Shown piece after piece: positions 17,402 to 27,518 of a stretch of 64,000 bases of DNA. This DNA is from Rhodococcus sp. OK302. GTDB lineage: Bacteria; Actinomycetota; Actinomycetes; Mycobacteriales; Mycobacteriaceae. The notes beneath the pieces are model-generated. The model had not been told where the DNA came from. It saw only the letters and a program-made list of their open reading frames with translations, and did not search any database. Position numbers and translations under genes: made by a program. Location of the stretch: the NCBI RefSeq assembly GCF_002245895.1, contig NZ_NPJZ01000001.1, positions 855,001 through 919,000 on the forward strand. The letters are read 5' to 3'. The first letter of the stretch is position 1, and every line of letters starts with the position of its first letter.

Positions 17402-17982
17402 CCGAATCCTGGTTCGAAGCACCGACGTTGACGGGCGAGCACGTTCGCCTCGAACCGTTGGGCCACGAACACGCCGACGCCCTGGTGATCGCGTCGGACG
17501 ATCCGAGCATCTTCCAGTGGACAGCTGCACCGATCGACACTCGCGCCGACGCACTCGCGTACATCGATGTGGCGTCGGAAAACCCGGACCGCGTGGCTTT
17601 TGCGCAGGTAGCGGTCAAGACGGGTGCAGTAGTGGGTACCACGTCGTTCTACCAGATCGACCCCGCTCATCGCAGTCTCGCAATCGGTTCCACGTGGCTG
17701 TCGAAGGCCGCTCAGGGAACCGGGATCAACCCCGAATCGAAGCTGCTTCTGATGCGCCGGGCATTCGACGATCTCGGTGCCGTACGCGTCGAATGGCACA
17801 CGGACGAGTTCAACAAACAGTCGCGCGCGGCAATCACGAAGCTAGGCGCGCAATTCGAAGGCCTCCTGCGCAAGCACCGCCAGCGCCTGGACGGAAGCTG
17901 GCGTACCACCGCTTTGTTTGCGATGACGGACGAGGATTGGCCGGCAATCGCACCGCAATTGGAACGACGCGTCCGCACCTAA
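17398..17982 (+). CDS. GNAT family N-acetyltransferase (RimJ/RimL-like)
   Basis: A 194-aa acetyltransferase. The ATG at 17398 overlaps the TGA of the glycosyltransferase gene (ATGA), so this start is preferred over in-frame starts inside that gene. LTGEHVRLEPLGHEHADAL at the N-terminus and GSTWLSKAAQGTGINPESK in the acetyl-CoA-binding region mark the RimJ/RimL-like subgroup that acetylates protein N-termini or small amines. Substrate is unknown. Confidence 0.85.
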   Translation: MTESWFEAPTLTGEHVRLEPLGHEHADALVIASDDPSIFQWTAAPIDTRADALAYIDVASENPDRVAFAQVAVKTGAVVGTTSFYQIDPAHRSLAIGSTWLSKAAQGTGINPESKLLLMRRAFDDLGAVRVEWHTDEFNKQSRAAITKLGAQFEGLLRKHRQRLDGSWRTTALFAMTDEDWPAIAPQLERRVRT

Positions 17983-18030
17983 TCTCCCCGGTTGCCCGCT
18001 TTGCCAGGCTTCGTGTCGCAAGATCAGGGC

Positions 18031-18780
18031 ATGAGCGAACAGGGCGGATACGGATACCCGCAGCAGCAGTACCCCCAGAATTGGCAACCACGACCGACCA
18101 ATACTCTCGCGATCCTCGCGCTGGTATTCGCGTTCCTGTTGGCTCCACTGGGAATCGTCTTCGGACACATCGCGCGCAGTCAGATCAAGAAGACCGGCGA
18201 ACAAGGCGACGGTTTGGCGCTGGCCGGCCTGATTCTCGGATACATCTTCACCGGACTCGGCATCCTCTTCTTCATTCTGTGGATCGCCTTCTGGGGCCTG
18301 TTTGCCAGTGCTGTGAACGAAGCCGCGAACAACTCGAGCACGTACAGCTACACCGCTACTACCGCGCCTCGAACGACAACCCCACACACAACTACTCCCC
18401 GTCCCACGACGACCGTGCCGCACACAACCCCTGCCATTACGACGGCTGCCGGCCCGCTACCCACCGTCACCGGCTCGGACCGCCAAGGATTCATCTCCAA
18501 CGGACCGAGTTGCAACTCGAACAACCCTGCTGTGGCTGTTGCGATCACTACCGGTTCACGAATCGTGGTTTGTGAAACCGGCGTCGGTCGCTACTACTAC
18601 AAGGGCGAAAGGGTCAGCGACGGAGCAGTAATCGAGCTCGACGATCCGATTCGCACCCGTCAAGGTTTCGCCGCCAGCAATGGCGATGTCGTCTACCAAC
18701 TCAGTCCCAGCGGATTGGTGATCCTGGACGGCGGATCCGAAGTGGCCAGCGAATCGGCCGTCGAAGTGTGGCTGAACTGA
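18031..18780 (+). CDS. DUF4190 domain membrane protein
   Basis: A 249-aa membrane protein. A short Gln/Tyr/Gly/Pro-rich N-terminus (MSEQGGYGYPQQQYPQ) precedes two transmembrane helices of the DUF4190 type (LAILALVFAFLLAPLGIVFG; LILGYIFTGLGILFFILWI), a Thr/Pro-rich linker and an external C-terminal domain of about 100 residues ending VEVWLN. Likely anchored with its tail outside the membrane. It converges with the STAND gene 6 bases away. No function is known for this arrangement. Confidence 0.75.
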   Translation: MSEQGGYGYPQQQYPQNWQPRPTNTLAILALVFAFLLAPLGIVFGHIARSQIKKTGEQGDGLALAGLILGYIFTGLGILFFILWIAFWGLFASAVNEAANNSSTYSYTATTAPRTTTPHTTTPRPTTTVPHTTPAITTAAGPLPTVTGSDRQGFISNGPSCNSNNPAVAVAITTGSRIVVCETGVGRYYYKGERVSDGAVIELDDPIRTRQGFAASNGDVVYQLSPSGLVILDGGSEVASESAVEVWLN

Positions 18781-18786
18781 GTTCCG

Positions 18787-21700
18787 TCAGGACCCACACA
18801 GATCCCGGTACGGTACACCGGGAAGGTAGCGCTCCCACTCCTTCTCGGTGATGAGGGTTCCGGCGCTGCTACAGATCCCTGCGGAAACTGCATCCGGATC
18901 GGTGCCCCACAAGCGAATTGTCTTGTCGGGGCCACTGCCGGCAATCATGTTGGCACTACCCGCGAACTGCGCGTCGTTGACACGCACGGGATAGGCCGTC
19001 AGCTGAGCAAACCGCTGAGGGTCTTCGGGATTCGTGATGTCCCACAACCACAGTGATCCACCGCTGACCCCGGCCGACAGCAAAGTGCCCGCCGGGTTGA
19101 CAGCTACGGAGTAGATCGCCCCCTCCGGTCCCGTAATGCGCGACAACGCTCTCGGCTCCGACGGGTTCTCCACATTCCACAATTGCAGGCTGTGGTCTGC
19201 GCTACCTGCTGCCATGACCTTGCCGTCCGCACTGAAAATAACTGCCTGGGCGTAACTTTCGAACCCACCGACCGTAGACGCGATCTTCGGCGCATTCCGG
19301 TCGGAGATGTCCCACAGGTCTACTTCGTTCTTGGCGTCGGCAATTGCCAGAATGTCGTCGCCCGGCCGGAACGCCATCATCTGCGGGTAGGAACCGGCAT
19401 CGGTCAACGAAAGCAGTTTCGGCGCAGCCGGATCGGAGACGTCTACCAACGCAAATCCGTTGTCGTCTTGAGAAGACACTGCCAACAACGTTCCCGAAGG
19501 ATCCAGGGCAACAACTCCGACGATGCCCTTGACGTACTCCTGCGGGGCAGCAGTCAACCTCGGTGCCGCGGGATCACTGAGATCCCACAAGTACGCCGCT
19601 CCGGAACCGGTGCCGGCGACCGCCAGGTCACCGTCTGCCGATAACGCCGACGCCCCGGTGAATCGTTCCTCGCCAATCGGTGCCAGCTCGGGCATCAGTA
19701 CCGGATGTTCCAGATCCTCGGTGTTCCATGCCAATATCGCACCGCCCTTGGCGCCGACACCCGCAAGAAGGCGCGAACCGTCGGCAGCAAAAGGACTGGT
19801 GTAGATGGTGTCTCGCGCTCCCGACCACACCGGACCGGGCATCGCCCACACCCGCGTGACACCGTTGAGTCCACCGGTAACGAGCGTCCGCCCGTCCTCG
19901 CTGTAGTCGACAGTAGTGATGGCGCCGGTATCCGGCAGCACCTCGATCAGAGCGCCGGTATGCGGATCCCACACTCGAACGGTGTTGTCGGAACTACCGG
20001 CAGCAAGCCTGGTTCCGTCCTTGCTGTAGTTGAGTTCGTTGACGTAGCTGGAGAACCCGGGCAAAGCTGCCACCGGAACCGGGTGCGCCGGATCGCTCAT
20101 ATCCCAGCGTGCAACTTCACGGCCAGTGGTACCCGCAGCAAGTTCCCGCCCGTCCGGACTGAACGCAACACCGAGAAAATGGACGGTGGTTCCGTCGGGT
20201 TCGGTCGCGAAAATCGGTGGCACCGCGGGATCTTCCCACTTTTCGACGTCCCACACCCGCAGGGTTCCCTGTCGCCCACCTGCAACCATCAACCGGCCGT
20301 CGGGGCTGAACGTAGCCGTCACAATTCCCGTCGCCGGATGCGGCAGGGGCGGCAAGGCAACAGCGTCGGTGGAACTGTCGATCTTCCAGCGCAGCACGTC
20401 CGGCGTCGAGGTTCCGGCTATCAGCTTTGTACCATCCGGGCTGAACTCCAAGTCCTGCACAACGTGGTCTGCGTCGACGAACAACGTTCCGCGCACCGGG
20501 TTTTCCGGATCCGATACATCCCACAATGCGCCGCCGCCGGCGCCGCCCGTAGCCAACAGTCGCCCGTCCGGACTGAAGGACACGGCGAACAGTGCCGTCC
20601 CCTCGGACACCCCGAGAAATTCCGACTGCGGCGTTGCCGACACAGCTCCGTCGACTACGGGATACAGCCGAACCATGCCGTCGGAACTTGCCACGGCCAC
20701 AACGGTTCCCGCGTGATTGATTCGCGCCTTCATCGAGCCGGGTGGACCCACGATTCGCGTCGCGGAATGCACACCGGACGCATCGAGCATCGCCGAGCGC
20801 GCCTCGGTGGTCTCATTGACATCGAACGCGGCCAGCGCAAGCTGCGCTGCCAACGACGGATCCTTGTCGCGCATGCGAACAGCTTCGGTTGCGACCTGAC
20901 GAGACATCGCCTCGTCGCGGGCCGTGTTCGCCTCGGCACGTTGATGATTGGCGCCGATACCGGCGACAGTAGCGACCACCGCCAGCACCAAGGCGATCAC
21001 CGACGCGGCAGCCAGCGCCGAGACAAGCCGTCGTAGCACGATTGTCCGTCGCCGATCAGCACTGTCCTGCTGATCACGATGCGCGATGCTCGCGGCCAGG
21101 AAATCTCGCTCGGTGACATTGAGATCGGCGGCCCGTGTCTCGCTCGGCTCCAGCGCCGGACCGAGATCACCCGAACTCAGCCACTCTTCGGTCAGTTGGA
21201 GCCGGGCGGGCCCGAGCAACGAACTCGGATCACGTCCACTCTCTTCCCACACCTGCGCCGCGTAGGTGAATCTGCGGTGCACGGCCAGTCCGGCACGATC
21301 CGAATCGATCCACGTACGCAACCGACTCCAGGCCGACAGCAAGACCTCGTGCGAAACCTCCACGGTCTCCTCGTCGACTGTGAGGAGGCGTCGCAACGCA
21401 AAGTGGTCGATGACGGTATTGACGTCGTCGACATCGTCACCGAGAAAAAGTTCGGCACGAGGAGCGCGTCGACGCGTCTGCGTGACCTCGTCGACGTTGA
21501 CCAATCGTAAGAAGATTCTGCGCGCCAACTTCTGCTGCCGCTCGGTCAGTTGACCGTAAACTTCCTCGGCGCTCTGCTGAACTGCTCCCGCAATTCCGTC
21601 GGTGGCGTAGTAGTCGGACACGGTCAACGTTTTGCGCGTGGACCGTTGCCACGTGCCCAACAAGGCGTGGGACAGGAGGGGGAGTGAACCGGGATCGCTC

Positions 21701-22629
21701 GCCGTATGCGAGCCCCGCGGGGTCAGCTCACTGACCAGAACTTGAACCAGTTCAGGCTGAACGGTCATTCCCGATTTCAGCGCCGGCTTGACGATCACCT
21801 CATGCAACTGCTGCTCGGTGAGGGGGCCGACCACCATCGGGGAATCGTCGAGCAACGGAAGCAACAGCGGCTCCTCCGCGGCCAGCCCGTAGAAATCGGC
21901 GCGCAACCCGATCACGACAACAGTGTTCTCACCGGCCTCCGAAAGCACCTGCAAGAAGTCTTCACGCCAATCGCGATCGCACTGCGTCCACAGTTCCTCG
22001 AACTGATCGACGATCAGAACCCTGCGTTCGTCGTCGACAGTCGGGATCGTTCCCGAACCCGGCGCCGCGATCTCGACCTTCCATCCGTCGAACCGCGGAT
22101 CGTCGCCGTCGACCTTGGGAGCCAGGCCCGCCCGAAGCAACGACGACTTACCGGAACCGGAGGCCCCGATGACCATGAACTGACGTCGAGTCTCACCCCG
22201 GATCGCCGACGCCACCCGCTCGGCCAACACCGAAGTGAGTTCCTCGCGGCCGAAGAACCAATCCGTGTCCTCCTGCCGGAAGGATTCGAGTCCTCGGTAC
22301 GGAACGGTGGTATCGCCGCGTCGACGCGCCGTCAACTGCCGTACTCGTTGGACTGCGCTGAGCCAGCGCTGCCGCTGCTCCTCGGAATCGATCCCGCAGG
22401 CCTCGAGAAGTTTCGTGAACATCGGTGTACTCGCCGGCGTCGGCAGGTGCTGTCCGGAGAACCAACCGCTGACAGTTCCGTGGAGTCCACCGCTGCGGTC
22501 GACGGCTTCGCGAACCGTGAGCCCAGCAGCCTTTCTCAGCGCGGTGAGCGCCTCAGCAAACTGCCCTCGCGACTCGATTTCTTCCGGGTCGACCCGTTTG
22601 CCTGTGCCGGGTTCCGGCTGCGATTCCAT
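18787..22629 (-). CDS. HTH - STAND NTPase (nSTAND1) - transmembrane - WD40 repeat protein
   Basis: A 1280-aa multidomain protein. Residues 20-80 form a Cro/C1-like helix-turn-helix (LTVREAVDRSGGLHGTVSGW). The NTPase follows with Walker A GASGSGKSS (155-163) and Walker B VLIVDQFEELW (about 204-214), typical of nSTAND1 signal-transduction ATPases with numerous domains. A hydrophobic helix near residues 530-555 (ASVIALVLAVVATVAGIGA) predicts membrane anchoring. The rest, from about residue 620, is a string of WD40 blades (FSPDGRLLATGG-type), probably two propellers. STAND proteins oligomerise on ligand sensing and some defend against phages; in actinomycetes this architecture is also common with no known role. 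The start follows the last ATG before the HTH. Confidence 0.85.
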   Translation of the reverse strand: MESQPEPGTGKRVDPEEIESRGQFAEALTALRKAAGLTVREAVDRSGGLHGTVSGWFSGQHLPTPASTPMFTKLLEACGIDSEEQRQRWLSAVQRVRQLTARRRGDTTVPYRGLESFRQEDTDWFFGREELTSVLAERVASAIRGETRRQFMVIGASGSGKSSLLRAGLAPKVDGDDPRFDGWKVEIAAPGSGTIPTVDDERRVLIVDQFEELWTQCDRDWREDFLQVLSEAGENTVVVIGLRADFYGLAAEEPLLLPLLDDSPMVVGPLTEQQLHEVIVKPALKSGMTVQPELVQVLVSELTPRGSHTASDPGSLPLLSHALLGTWQRSTRKTLTVSDYYATDGIAGAVQQSAEEVYGQLTERQQKLARRIFLRLVNVDEVTQTRRRAPRAELFLGDDVDDVNTVIDHFALRRLLTVDEETVEVSHEVLLSAWSRLRTWIDSDRAGLAVHRRFTYAAQVWEESGRDPSSLLGPARLQLTEEWLSSGDLGPALEPSETRAADLNVTERDFLAASIAHRDQQDSADRRRTIVLRRLVSALAAASVIALVLAVVATVAGIGANHQRAEANTARDEAMSRQVATEAVRMRDKDPSLAAQLALAAFDVNETTEARSAMLDASGVHSATRIVGPPGSMKARINHAGTVVAVASSDGMVRLYPVVDGAVSATPQSEFLGVSEGTALFAVSFSPDGRLLATGGAGGGALWDVSDPENPVRGTLFVDADHVVQDLEFSPDGTKLIAGTSTPDVLRWKIDSSTDAVALPPLPHPATGIVTATFSPDGRLMVAGGRQGTLRVWDVEKWEDPAVPPIFATEPDGTTVHFLGVAFSPDGRELAAGTTGREVARWDMSDPAHPVPVAALPGFSSYVNELNYSKDGTRLAAGSSDNTVRVWDPHTGALIEVLPDTGAITTVDYSEDGRTLVTGGLNGVTRVWAMPGPVWSGARDTIYTSPFAADGSRLLAGVGAKGGAILAWNTEDLEHPVLMPELAPIGEERFTGASALSADGDLAVAGTGSGAAYLWDLSDPAAPRLTAAPQEYVKGIVGVVALDPSGTLLAVSSQDDNGFALVDVSDPAAPKLLSLTDAGSYPQMMAFRPGDDILAIADAKNEVDLWDISDRNAPKIASTVGGFESYAQAVIFSADGKVMAAGSADHSLQLWNVENPSEPRALSRITGPEGAIYSVAVNPAGTLLSAGVSGGSLWLWDITNPEDPQRFAQLTAYPVRVNDAQFAGSANMIAGSGPDKTIRLWGTDPDAVSAGICSSAGTLITEKEWERYLPGVPYRDLCGS

Positions 22630-22827
22630 AGCGAGGAACTTTATCCGAGCAGGTCAGAGAATTGTCCGTTGTATGGACTATGTATCGACCGCGTCGCGGA
22701 CACCAACCTTCGCCAGATCGGCGGACATACTGGACAGACCGCATTTCGGCTGCTCGCAGCCATCGCGCAAATATTTGCCGGTTCCGGCACTTCCAGACCG
22801 AACAGCAACCGAAAGGCTTCATTCGTC

Positions 22828-23127
22828 ATGGAATTTATCCACTCCACACGAACCCCTGACGGTTACCTGATCCGCGTCGTCGACCGACGCCCGATCAACC
22901 GCACACCGCGCCTGAGCGCCCGAGAAATCGAAGTTTTGCTCGCCTGGCTTCGATCGGATTCCAAAGGGGAAGTAGCCGTACTACTCGGTCTCGGCGTCGG
23001 CACGATCAACACGCATATCGCCCGAATCCGTGCCAAGTACATCGGTGTCGGCCGACCCGCTCCGACCAAGGCGGCACTGTTTGCCCGGGCGGTACAGGAC
23101 GGTCACACGACGCTCGAAGAATGGTGA
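22828..23127 (+). CDS. Small LuxR-type helix-turn-helix protein
   Basis: A 99-aa protein made almost entirely of a LuxR/GerE helix-turn-helix (LSAREIEVLLAWLRSDSKGE, then VGTINTHIARIRAKY). There is no receiver or sensor domain. The ATG at 22828 starts just ahead of the domain. It is divergent from the STAND gene and its stop lies one base before the end of the convergent GT87 gene. It could regulate either neighbour. Confidence 0.8.
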   Translation: MEFIHSTRTPDGYLIRVVDRRPINRTPRLSAREIEVLLAWLRSDSKGEVAVLLGLGVGTINTHIARIRAKYIGVGRPAPTKAALFARAVQDGHTTLEEW

Positions 23128-23128
23128 A

Positions 23129-24739
23129 TTACACCGGCTGAAGCTCGGCCTCTTTCACCTTCGGCTGCGCCGGACGCAACCAACGTGGGAACCACGACGG
23201 CTGCTTGTCGGGTGCCTGATCGAGGACACCGCCGGCCGGATCGTCGATGAACCCGTACCGCACCAAGTCCTCGTCCGGACGGTAAATCTGGCGCAGCACC
23301 ACCGCGCACAGAACCAGGACGGCAATATCTCGGATCACAACAGTTCCGGTGAACCACTGCTCGGGCAGTCCCTTGTTGGAGACACCGAGGTAATACATCA
23401 TCCGCGGAACCCACACCAACGCGTCGATAGTCATCCACGCAAGAAGCAACCGGCGATGCGGCAAGGCCAGAACCGCCAGCGGCACCAGCCACAGTGAGTA
23501 CTGCGGACTCCACACCTTGTTGGTCAGCAAGAATCCCGCGACCAACAGGAAACACAATTGCGCGACTCGAGGGCGTCGTTGCGCCGTGAGCGCGACATAC
23601 CCGACGCCGACACACACCACGGCAAACAGAACGAACGAGACTGCGTTGAGGTTCGACGGTGACTCACCCTGCGCAAGCGGACCGTCCAGACCCGTCCACG
23701 GCGTAAACGACATGATGACGTTGTAAATCGAATCGGGATCGGCCCCGCGCTCGGAATTGAGGCGGAAGAACTCGTACCACCCGTTGGGGAACAAAGCCGC
23801 GATCGGCAGATTTACCGCAAGCCACGCCGCGACGGCACTGAGCGCCGTCACCAGCCACTCACGAGTTTTGCCGGTACGCAGACACAAGACCAACAACGGT
23901 CCGAGCAACAACAGCGGATACAGCTTGGCCGCGCCACCCAACCCCAACAAGATGCCCGCCAGAACAGGCCGCTTACGCGCCCACGCCAACAAACCACCCA
24001 TCGCGAACGCCGTCGCCAAAGGATCGAAGTTCGTGAAAACATGCACGATCACCAACGGCGAACATGCAACCATCGCGCCGTCCCAGACACGTCGGCCCGC
24101 CAGGAGCGTGCTCGCCCACACCGTCACCAACCACGCCAAAGCCAAACCGAAAGCGACCACGTTGAAGTAGAGCGCCACCTGAATTGCGCCCGGCAGCCAC
24201 GTGATCGAATCCCACGCCTTCGCGACCTTCATCGAGCCGTACTGATAGAGCCCCGACAACACCGGATACTCCATGTACCGCGTCTGAATCGAACCGTCTC
24301 CGCGAGTCTCTTCCCACGATTTCTTGTACGGGAACGCACCCTGATCGAGTCGCTCCGCGCCGTACAACGGCACCGTGTCCGAGTAACACAACGCGACATA
24401 CTGACGCGAGCCACCCCAGTCCAGACCCATCTGGCCCTGATCACCGAACGGCGCCTGCTGAATACACGCGGCCTTCGTCGACCAACCCATCGCCAAAAAG
24501 ACCACGGCCAACAGCAGGATTACCCGCATCGGCGTAAAAAAACGGGTCCGGCCGATCAGCGCATGCCGACCGACCGGACCACCGACGGTTCCCGACAGTG
24601 CAGACACCATCGGATCGTTCCGACTCGGAACATCACGCCAGTCAGCTGACCGCGCATCTTCCGCCAACCGGGCAGGGGATTCGGAAGTCCGAAGTTCTGC
24701 CGGAGTTGTCGGATCGGCGTCATCTACATTGGCGGCCAC
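23129..24739 (-). CDS. GT87-type membrane glycosyltransferase (Rv0051-like)
   Basis: A 536-aa polytopic protein with about ten membrane helices after a cytoplasmic N-terminal tail of some 60 residues. TRYMEYPVLSGLYQYGSMKV and the KVWSPQYSLWLVPLAVL helix match the GT87/DUF2029 family. Its position immediately downstream of ponA is the same as Rv0051 in Mycobacterium tuberculosis, and it is a paralog of the gene at 16064. A role in cell-envelope glycan or lipoglycan assembly is likely. Confidence 0.82.
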   Translation of the reverse strand: MAANVDDADPTTPAELRTSESPARLAEDARSADWRDVPSRNDPMVSALSGTVGGPVGRHALIGRTRFFTPMRVILLLAVVFLAMGWSTKAACIQQAPFGDQGQMGLDWGGSRQYVALCYSDTVPLYGAERLDQGAFPYKKSWEETRGDGSIQTRYMEYPVLSGLYQYGSMKVAKAWDSITWLPGAIQVALYFNVVAFGLALAWLVTVWASTLLAGRRVWDGAMVACSPLVIVHVFTNFDPLATAFAMGGLLAWARKRPVLAGILLGLGGAAKLYPLLLLGPLLVLCLRTGKTREWLVTALSAVAAWLAVNLPIAALFPNGWYEFFRLNSERGADPDSIYNVIMSFTPWTGLDGPLAQGESPSNLNAVSFVLFAVVCVGVGYVALTAQRRPRVAQLCFLLVAGFLLTNKVWSPQYSLWLVPLAVLALPHRRLLLAWMTIDALVWVPRMMYYLGVSNKGLPEQWFTGTVVIRDIAVLVLCAVVLRQIYRPDEDLVRYGFIDDPAGGVLDQAPDKQPSWFPRWLRPAQPKVKEAELQPV

Positions 24740-24760
24740 TCCGCGAGGCTACCGCCTCGA

Positions 24761-27448
24761 CTACTGTCCGGGGCTCACACCTGCCGGAGTCTCTTCCGTT
24801 GTTGTCACCGCGCCCGGCGCCGCGGTTGTTGTCGTGGGACGCGCCACTCCGGGAACCGGAATCGTGATACCCGGAAGAATCTCGATATTTGTGGTCGTCA
24901 CGACCACCGGCGGCTGCGTTGTTGTTGTCGGAGCCGCCGTAGTGGTCGGCGGAGCAGTCGTCTTCGGCGGAGCCGGAGCCGTGTACTCGGGAACACCACC
25001 AGCCTGACCGTTGATCTTGCCCGGCTTCGGGAACTTCTCGTTGTCCGTGCCGTCGAGCGCGCCGTCCATCGTGTCCTTCCAGATATCGGAAGGCAGACCG
25101 GAACCGTAGATCATTCCGCCGTTCGAATTGGTGATGGCCTGACCGTCCGTCGTACCGACCCACACTGCCGTCGACAGTGAAGGCGTGTACCCGACCATCC
25201 AGGCGTCCTTGTTCGCACCCGTGTCACCGAGCTGCGCCGTACCCGTCTTCGACGCCGACAGACGCCCACCGGCCAAGTTGTGACCGTTCGAGTAACCCGC
25301 GATGGGCTGCATCGCCGACGTCACGTTGTCCGCGACAGCCGGATCGATCCGCTGCTCACCCTCCGGCGTGCCACGGTCCAGGAGAACTGTTCCGTCAGCC
25401 GCGACGACCTTCTCCACGAAGTGCGGAGCGTGGAACGTACCGGACGCTGCGAGAGTCGCATACGACGACGCCATATCCAGCACCCGAGACTGGTACTGGC
25501 CCAAAACGATTCCGTTGTTGGGGCCGGTACCGTCCGACTCGGTGAGCGACGGGCCGACGCCCGGAATGTTCTCCGGGATACCGGCCTTGTGCGCGATGTC
25601 CGCGATTTCCTGCGGGCCGTTGCCGTCGAGGCTGAGCATCTGACGGTAGAAGCTGGTGTTCAGTGAACGCTTGAGAGCCTCGGCGATGGTGCAGGTTCCA
25701 CAGCTTTCGCCTTCGACGTTGCCGATCGAGATGCCGTTGATCGTCAGCGGCGAGCTGTCATACATCTGCGACAGCGGAATGCCCTGATCGAGGGCTGCTG
25801 CCAAACCGAATACCTTGAACGACGAACCCGTCTGCAAGCCGGCATTGGCGAAGTCGTAACCGATTCCGTCCTCACCGCCGTAGTAGGCCTTGACGCCACC
25901 GTTACGCGGATCGACCGACACAACGGCGGTCCGCAGATCGTCCGGCTCACCCTTCATGTTGGAGCGCACCGCGTCCATGGCCGCAGCTTGCGCTTGCGGA
26001 TCGATGGTCGTAGTGACCTGGAGGCCTTCGGTATTGAGCGACTGCTCGTCGATGCCGGCATCCGTCAGCTCACGGAGAACCTGATTCTTGATCAGACCCT
26101 CCGGCCCCGTGGTGCCTTGGCTTCCGTTGTCTACCTGAGCAAGTGGAATGTAAGCGGGATACTTCATCGGCGCGCGCGATGCCTGATCCAACGTTCCGGC
26201 GGTCACCATGCCGTCGAGCACATAGTTCCAACGCGATTCCGCGCCAGTCGGATTGGTCTCCGGATCAAGAAGTGACGGCAACTGGATCGACGACGCCAGC
26301 ACAGCGCCCTCCTCGGTCGACAGCTGATCGACCGGCTTGCCGAAGTACGCATTCGACGCTGCCCCGATGCCGTACGCACCGCGTCCGAAGTAAATGGTGT
26401 TCAAATACGCCGCAAGAATGTCGTCCTTGGACCACTCGTTCGCCATCTTCGACGCGATGACAAGTTCCTTCATCTTTCGCGTCATCGACCGCTCGGAACC
26501 GACCAGCGCCTTCTTGACGTACTGCTGCGTGATCGTCGAACCACCACCGGCGCTGTCACGGCCAAGAACGTTGTCACGGGCCGCACGCGCAAAACCGGAA
26601 ACGGAGAATCCGGGGTTCGTGTAGAAGTCCCGATCCTCGGCAGCAAGCACGGCATTGCGCACATGAACCGGAATCTGATCGAGCTGCACCTCGGTACGGT
26701 TACCCTCCGGCGGAACGACGGTACTGATTACCGTGCTTCCGTCCGACGCAAAGATCGTCGCAACCTGATTGGTCTTGAGGTCACCCGGCTTGGGCACGTC
26801 CTGCACGATGTACGCCGCCATGAAAGCGAGCACCGGCAACACCATGCCGAGCGCCACCAACACATACGCCGAGCGGCGAACCGTGCGCCACTTCGACTTC
26901 TTCTTCACAGCGTCCTTCTGTCCCTTCGGGGGTCGACCACCAGTGCCGTCGCCACCACCGGAACCGCCTGTCGGCGGCTTCGTCGGCGGGGGGCCGGCCG
27001 GTGGACGCCCGCCGGCATTCGTGCGGGTGGTTTCGGCAGTCTTGTCGAGGCGAGGGGTCGCTGCGGCAGCAACGCGCTGTGTCGGTTCGCCACCCGGAGC
27101 CGGGCGATTCTGCGGCGGGCGACCTTGCTGTGCGCCTTGCTGCGGGCGGCCCTGCGGCGGCGGGCCCATCGGGCGGCCCTGCGGCGGACCCATTGGGCGG
27201 CCCTGCTGAGGACCTTGCTGCGGACGGCCTTGTTGCGGGCGTCCCTGTTGCGAACCTTGCTGCGGCGGACCCATCGGACGGCCCTGCGGAGGGGGACCCA
27301 TCGGACGTCCCTGCGGCGGACCCATCGGACGGCCCTGCTGAGGACCTTGCTGCGGACGACCCTGCGGCGGCGGGCCTGGTTGCCGGCCTTGCTGCGGGCG
27401 ACCTGGCCCCACGGGGCGATCGTCGGGGTTGTTGGTGGGGGAACTCAC
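24761..27448 (-). CDS. ponA: Bifunctional penicillin-binding protein 1A (PonA1-type)
   Basis: An 895-aa class A PBP that polymerises and cross-links peptidoglycan. A Gln/Gly/Pro-rich cytoplasmic tail of about 190 residues precedes one membrane helix (VLVALGMVLPVLAFMAAYIV). The glycosyltransferase domain includes AVLAAEDRDFYTNPGFS with the catalytic Glu; the transpeptidase has SSFK (in QTGSSFKVFG), SLN (KRSLNTSFYR) and KTG (SASKTGTAQL). The tail after the KTG region is Thr/Pro-rich. The locus (DUF5318 upstream, GT87 downstream) matches ponA1 in mycobacteria. A second, frameshifted paralog lies at 49018-51188. Confidence 0.95.
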   Translation of the reverse strand: MSSPTNNPDDRPVGPGRPQQGRQPGPPPQGRPQQGPQQGRPMGPPQGRPMGPPPQGRPMGPPQQGSQQGRPQQGRPQQGPQQGRPMGPPQGRPMGPPPQGRPQQGAQQGRPPQNRPAPGGEPTQRVAAAATPRLDKTAETTRTNAGGRPPAGPPPTKPPTGGSGGGDGTGGRPPKGQKDAVKKKSKWRTVRRSAYVLVALGMVLPVLAFMAAYIVQDVPKPGDLKTNQVATIFASDGSTVISTVVPPEGNRTEVQLDQIPVHVRNAVLAAEDRDFYTNPGFSVSGFARAARDNVLGRDSAGGGSTITQQYVKKALVGSERSMTRKMKELVIASKMANEWSKDDILAAYLNTIYFGRGAYGIGAASNAYFGKPVDQLSTEEGAVLASSIQLPSLLDPETNPTGAESRWNYVLDGMVTAGTLDQASRAPMKYPAYIPLAQVDNGSQGTTGPEGLIKNQVLRELTDAGIDEQSLNTEGLQVTTTIDPQAQAAAMDAVRSNMKGEPDDLRTAVVSVDPRNGGVKAYYGGEDGIGYDFANAGLQTGSSFKVFGLAAALDQGIPLSQMYDSSPLTINGISIGNVEGESCGTCTIAEALKRSLNTSFYRQMLSLDGNGPQEIADIAHKAGIPENIPGVGPSLTESDGTGPNNGIVLGQYQSRVLDMASSYATLAASGTFHAPHFVEKVVAADGTVLLDRGTPEGEQRIDPAVADNVTSAMQPIAGYSNGHNLAGGRLSASKTGTAQLGDTGANKDAWMVGYTPSLSTAVWVGTTDGQAITNSNGGMIYGSGLPSDIWKDTMDGALDGTDNEKFPKPGKINGQAGGVPEYTAPAPPKTTAPPTTTAAPTTTTQPPVVVTTTNIEILPGITIPVPGVARPTTTTAAPGAVTTTEETPAGVSPGQ
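27110..27420. repeat. Repetitive region encoding the Gln/Gly/Pro-rich tail of PonA
   Basis: The 5' part of ponA consists of many imperfect copies of a short unit encoding Gly-Arg-Pro-Met-Gly-Pro-Pro-Gln and Gln-Gln-Gly-Arg-Pro variants. Such low-complexity cytoplasmic tails are common in actinobacterial PonA proteins and are prone to copy-number change. Confidence 0.85.
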
Positions 27449-27518
27449 GAAATCAAATCTCCAGTGGTCATGGACCGATCACATGAGACTTAGATCGGGC
27501 CCTTCGTCGGGTGTGGCG

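Noticed and set aside
19705..21036. 443-codon open frame antisense to the STAND-WD40 gene
   Set aside because: Low-complexity Arg/His/Gly-rich translation typical of a shadow frame; the minus-strand gene is well supported by domain motifs.
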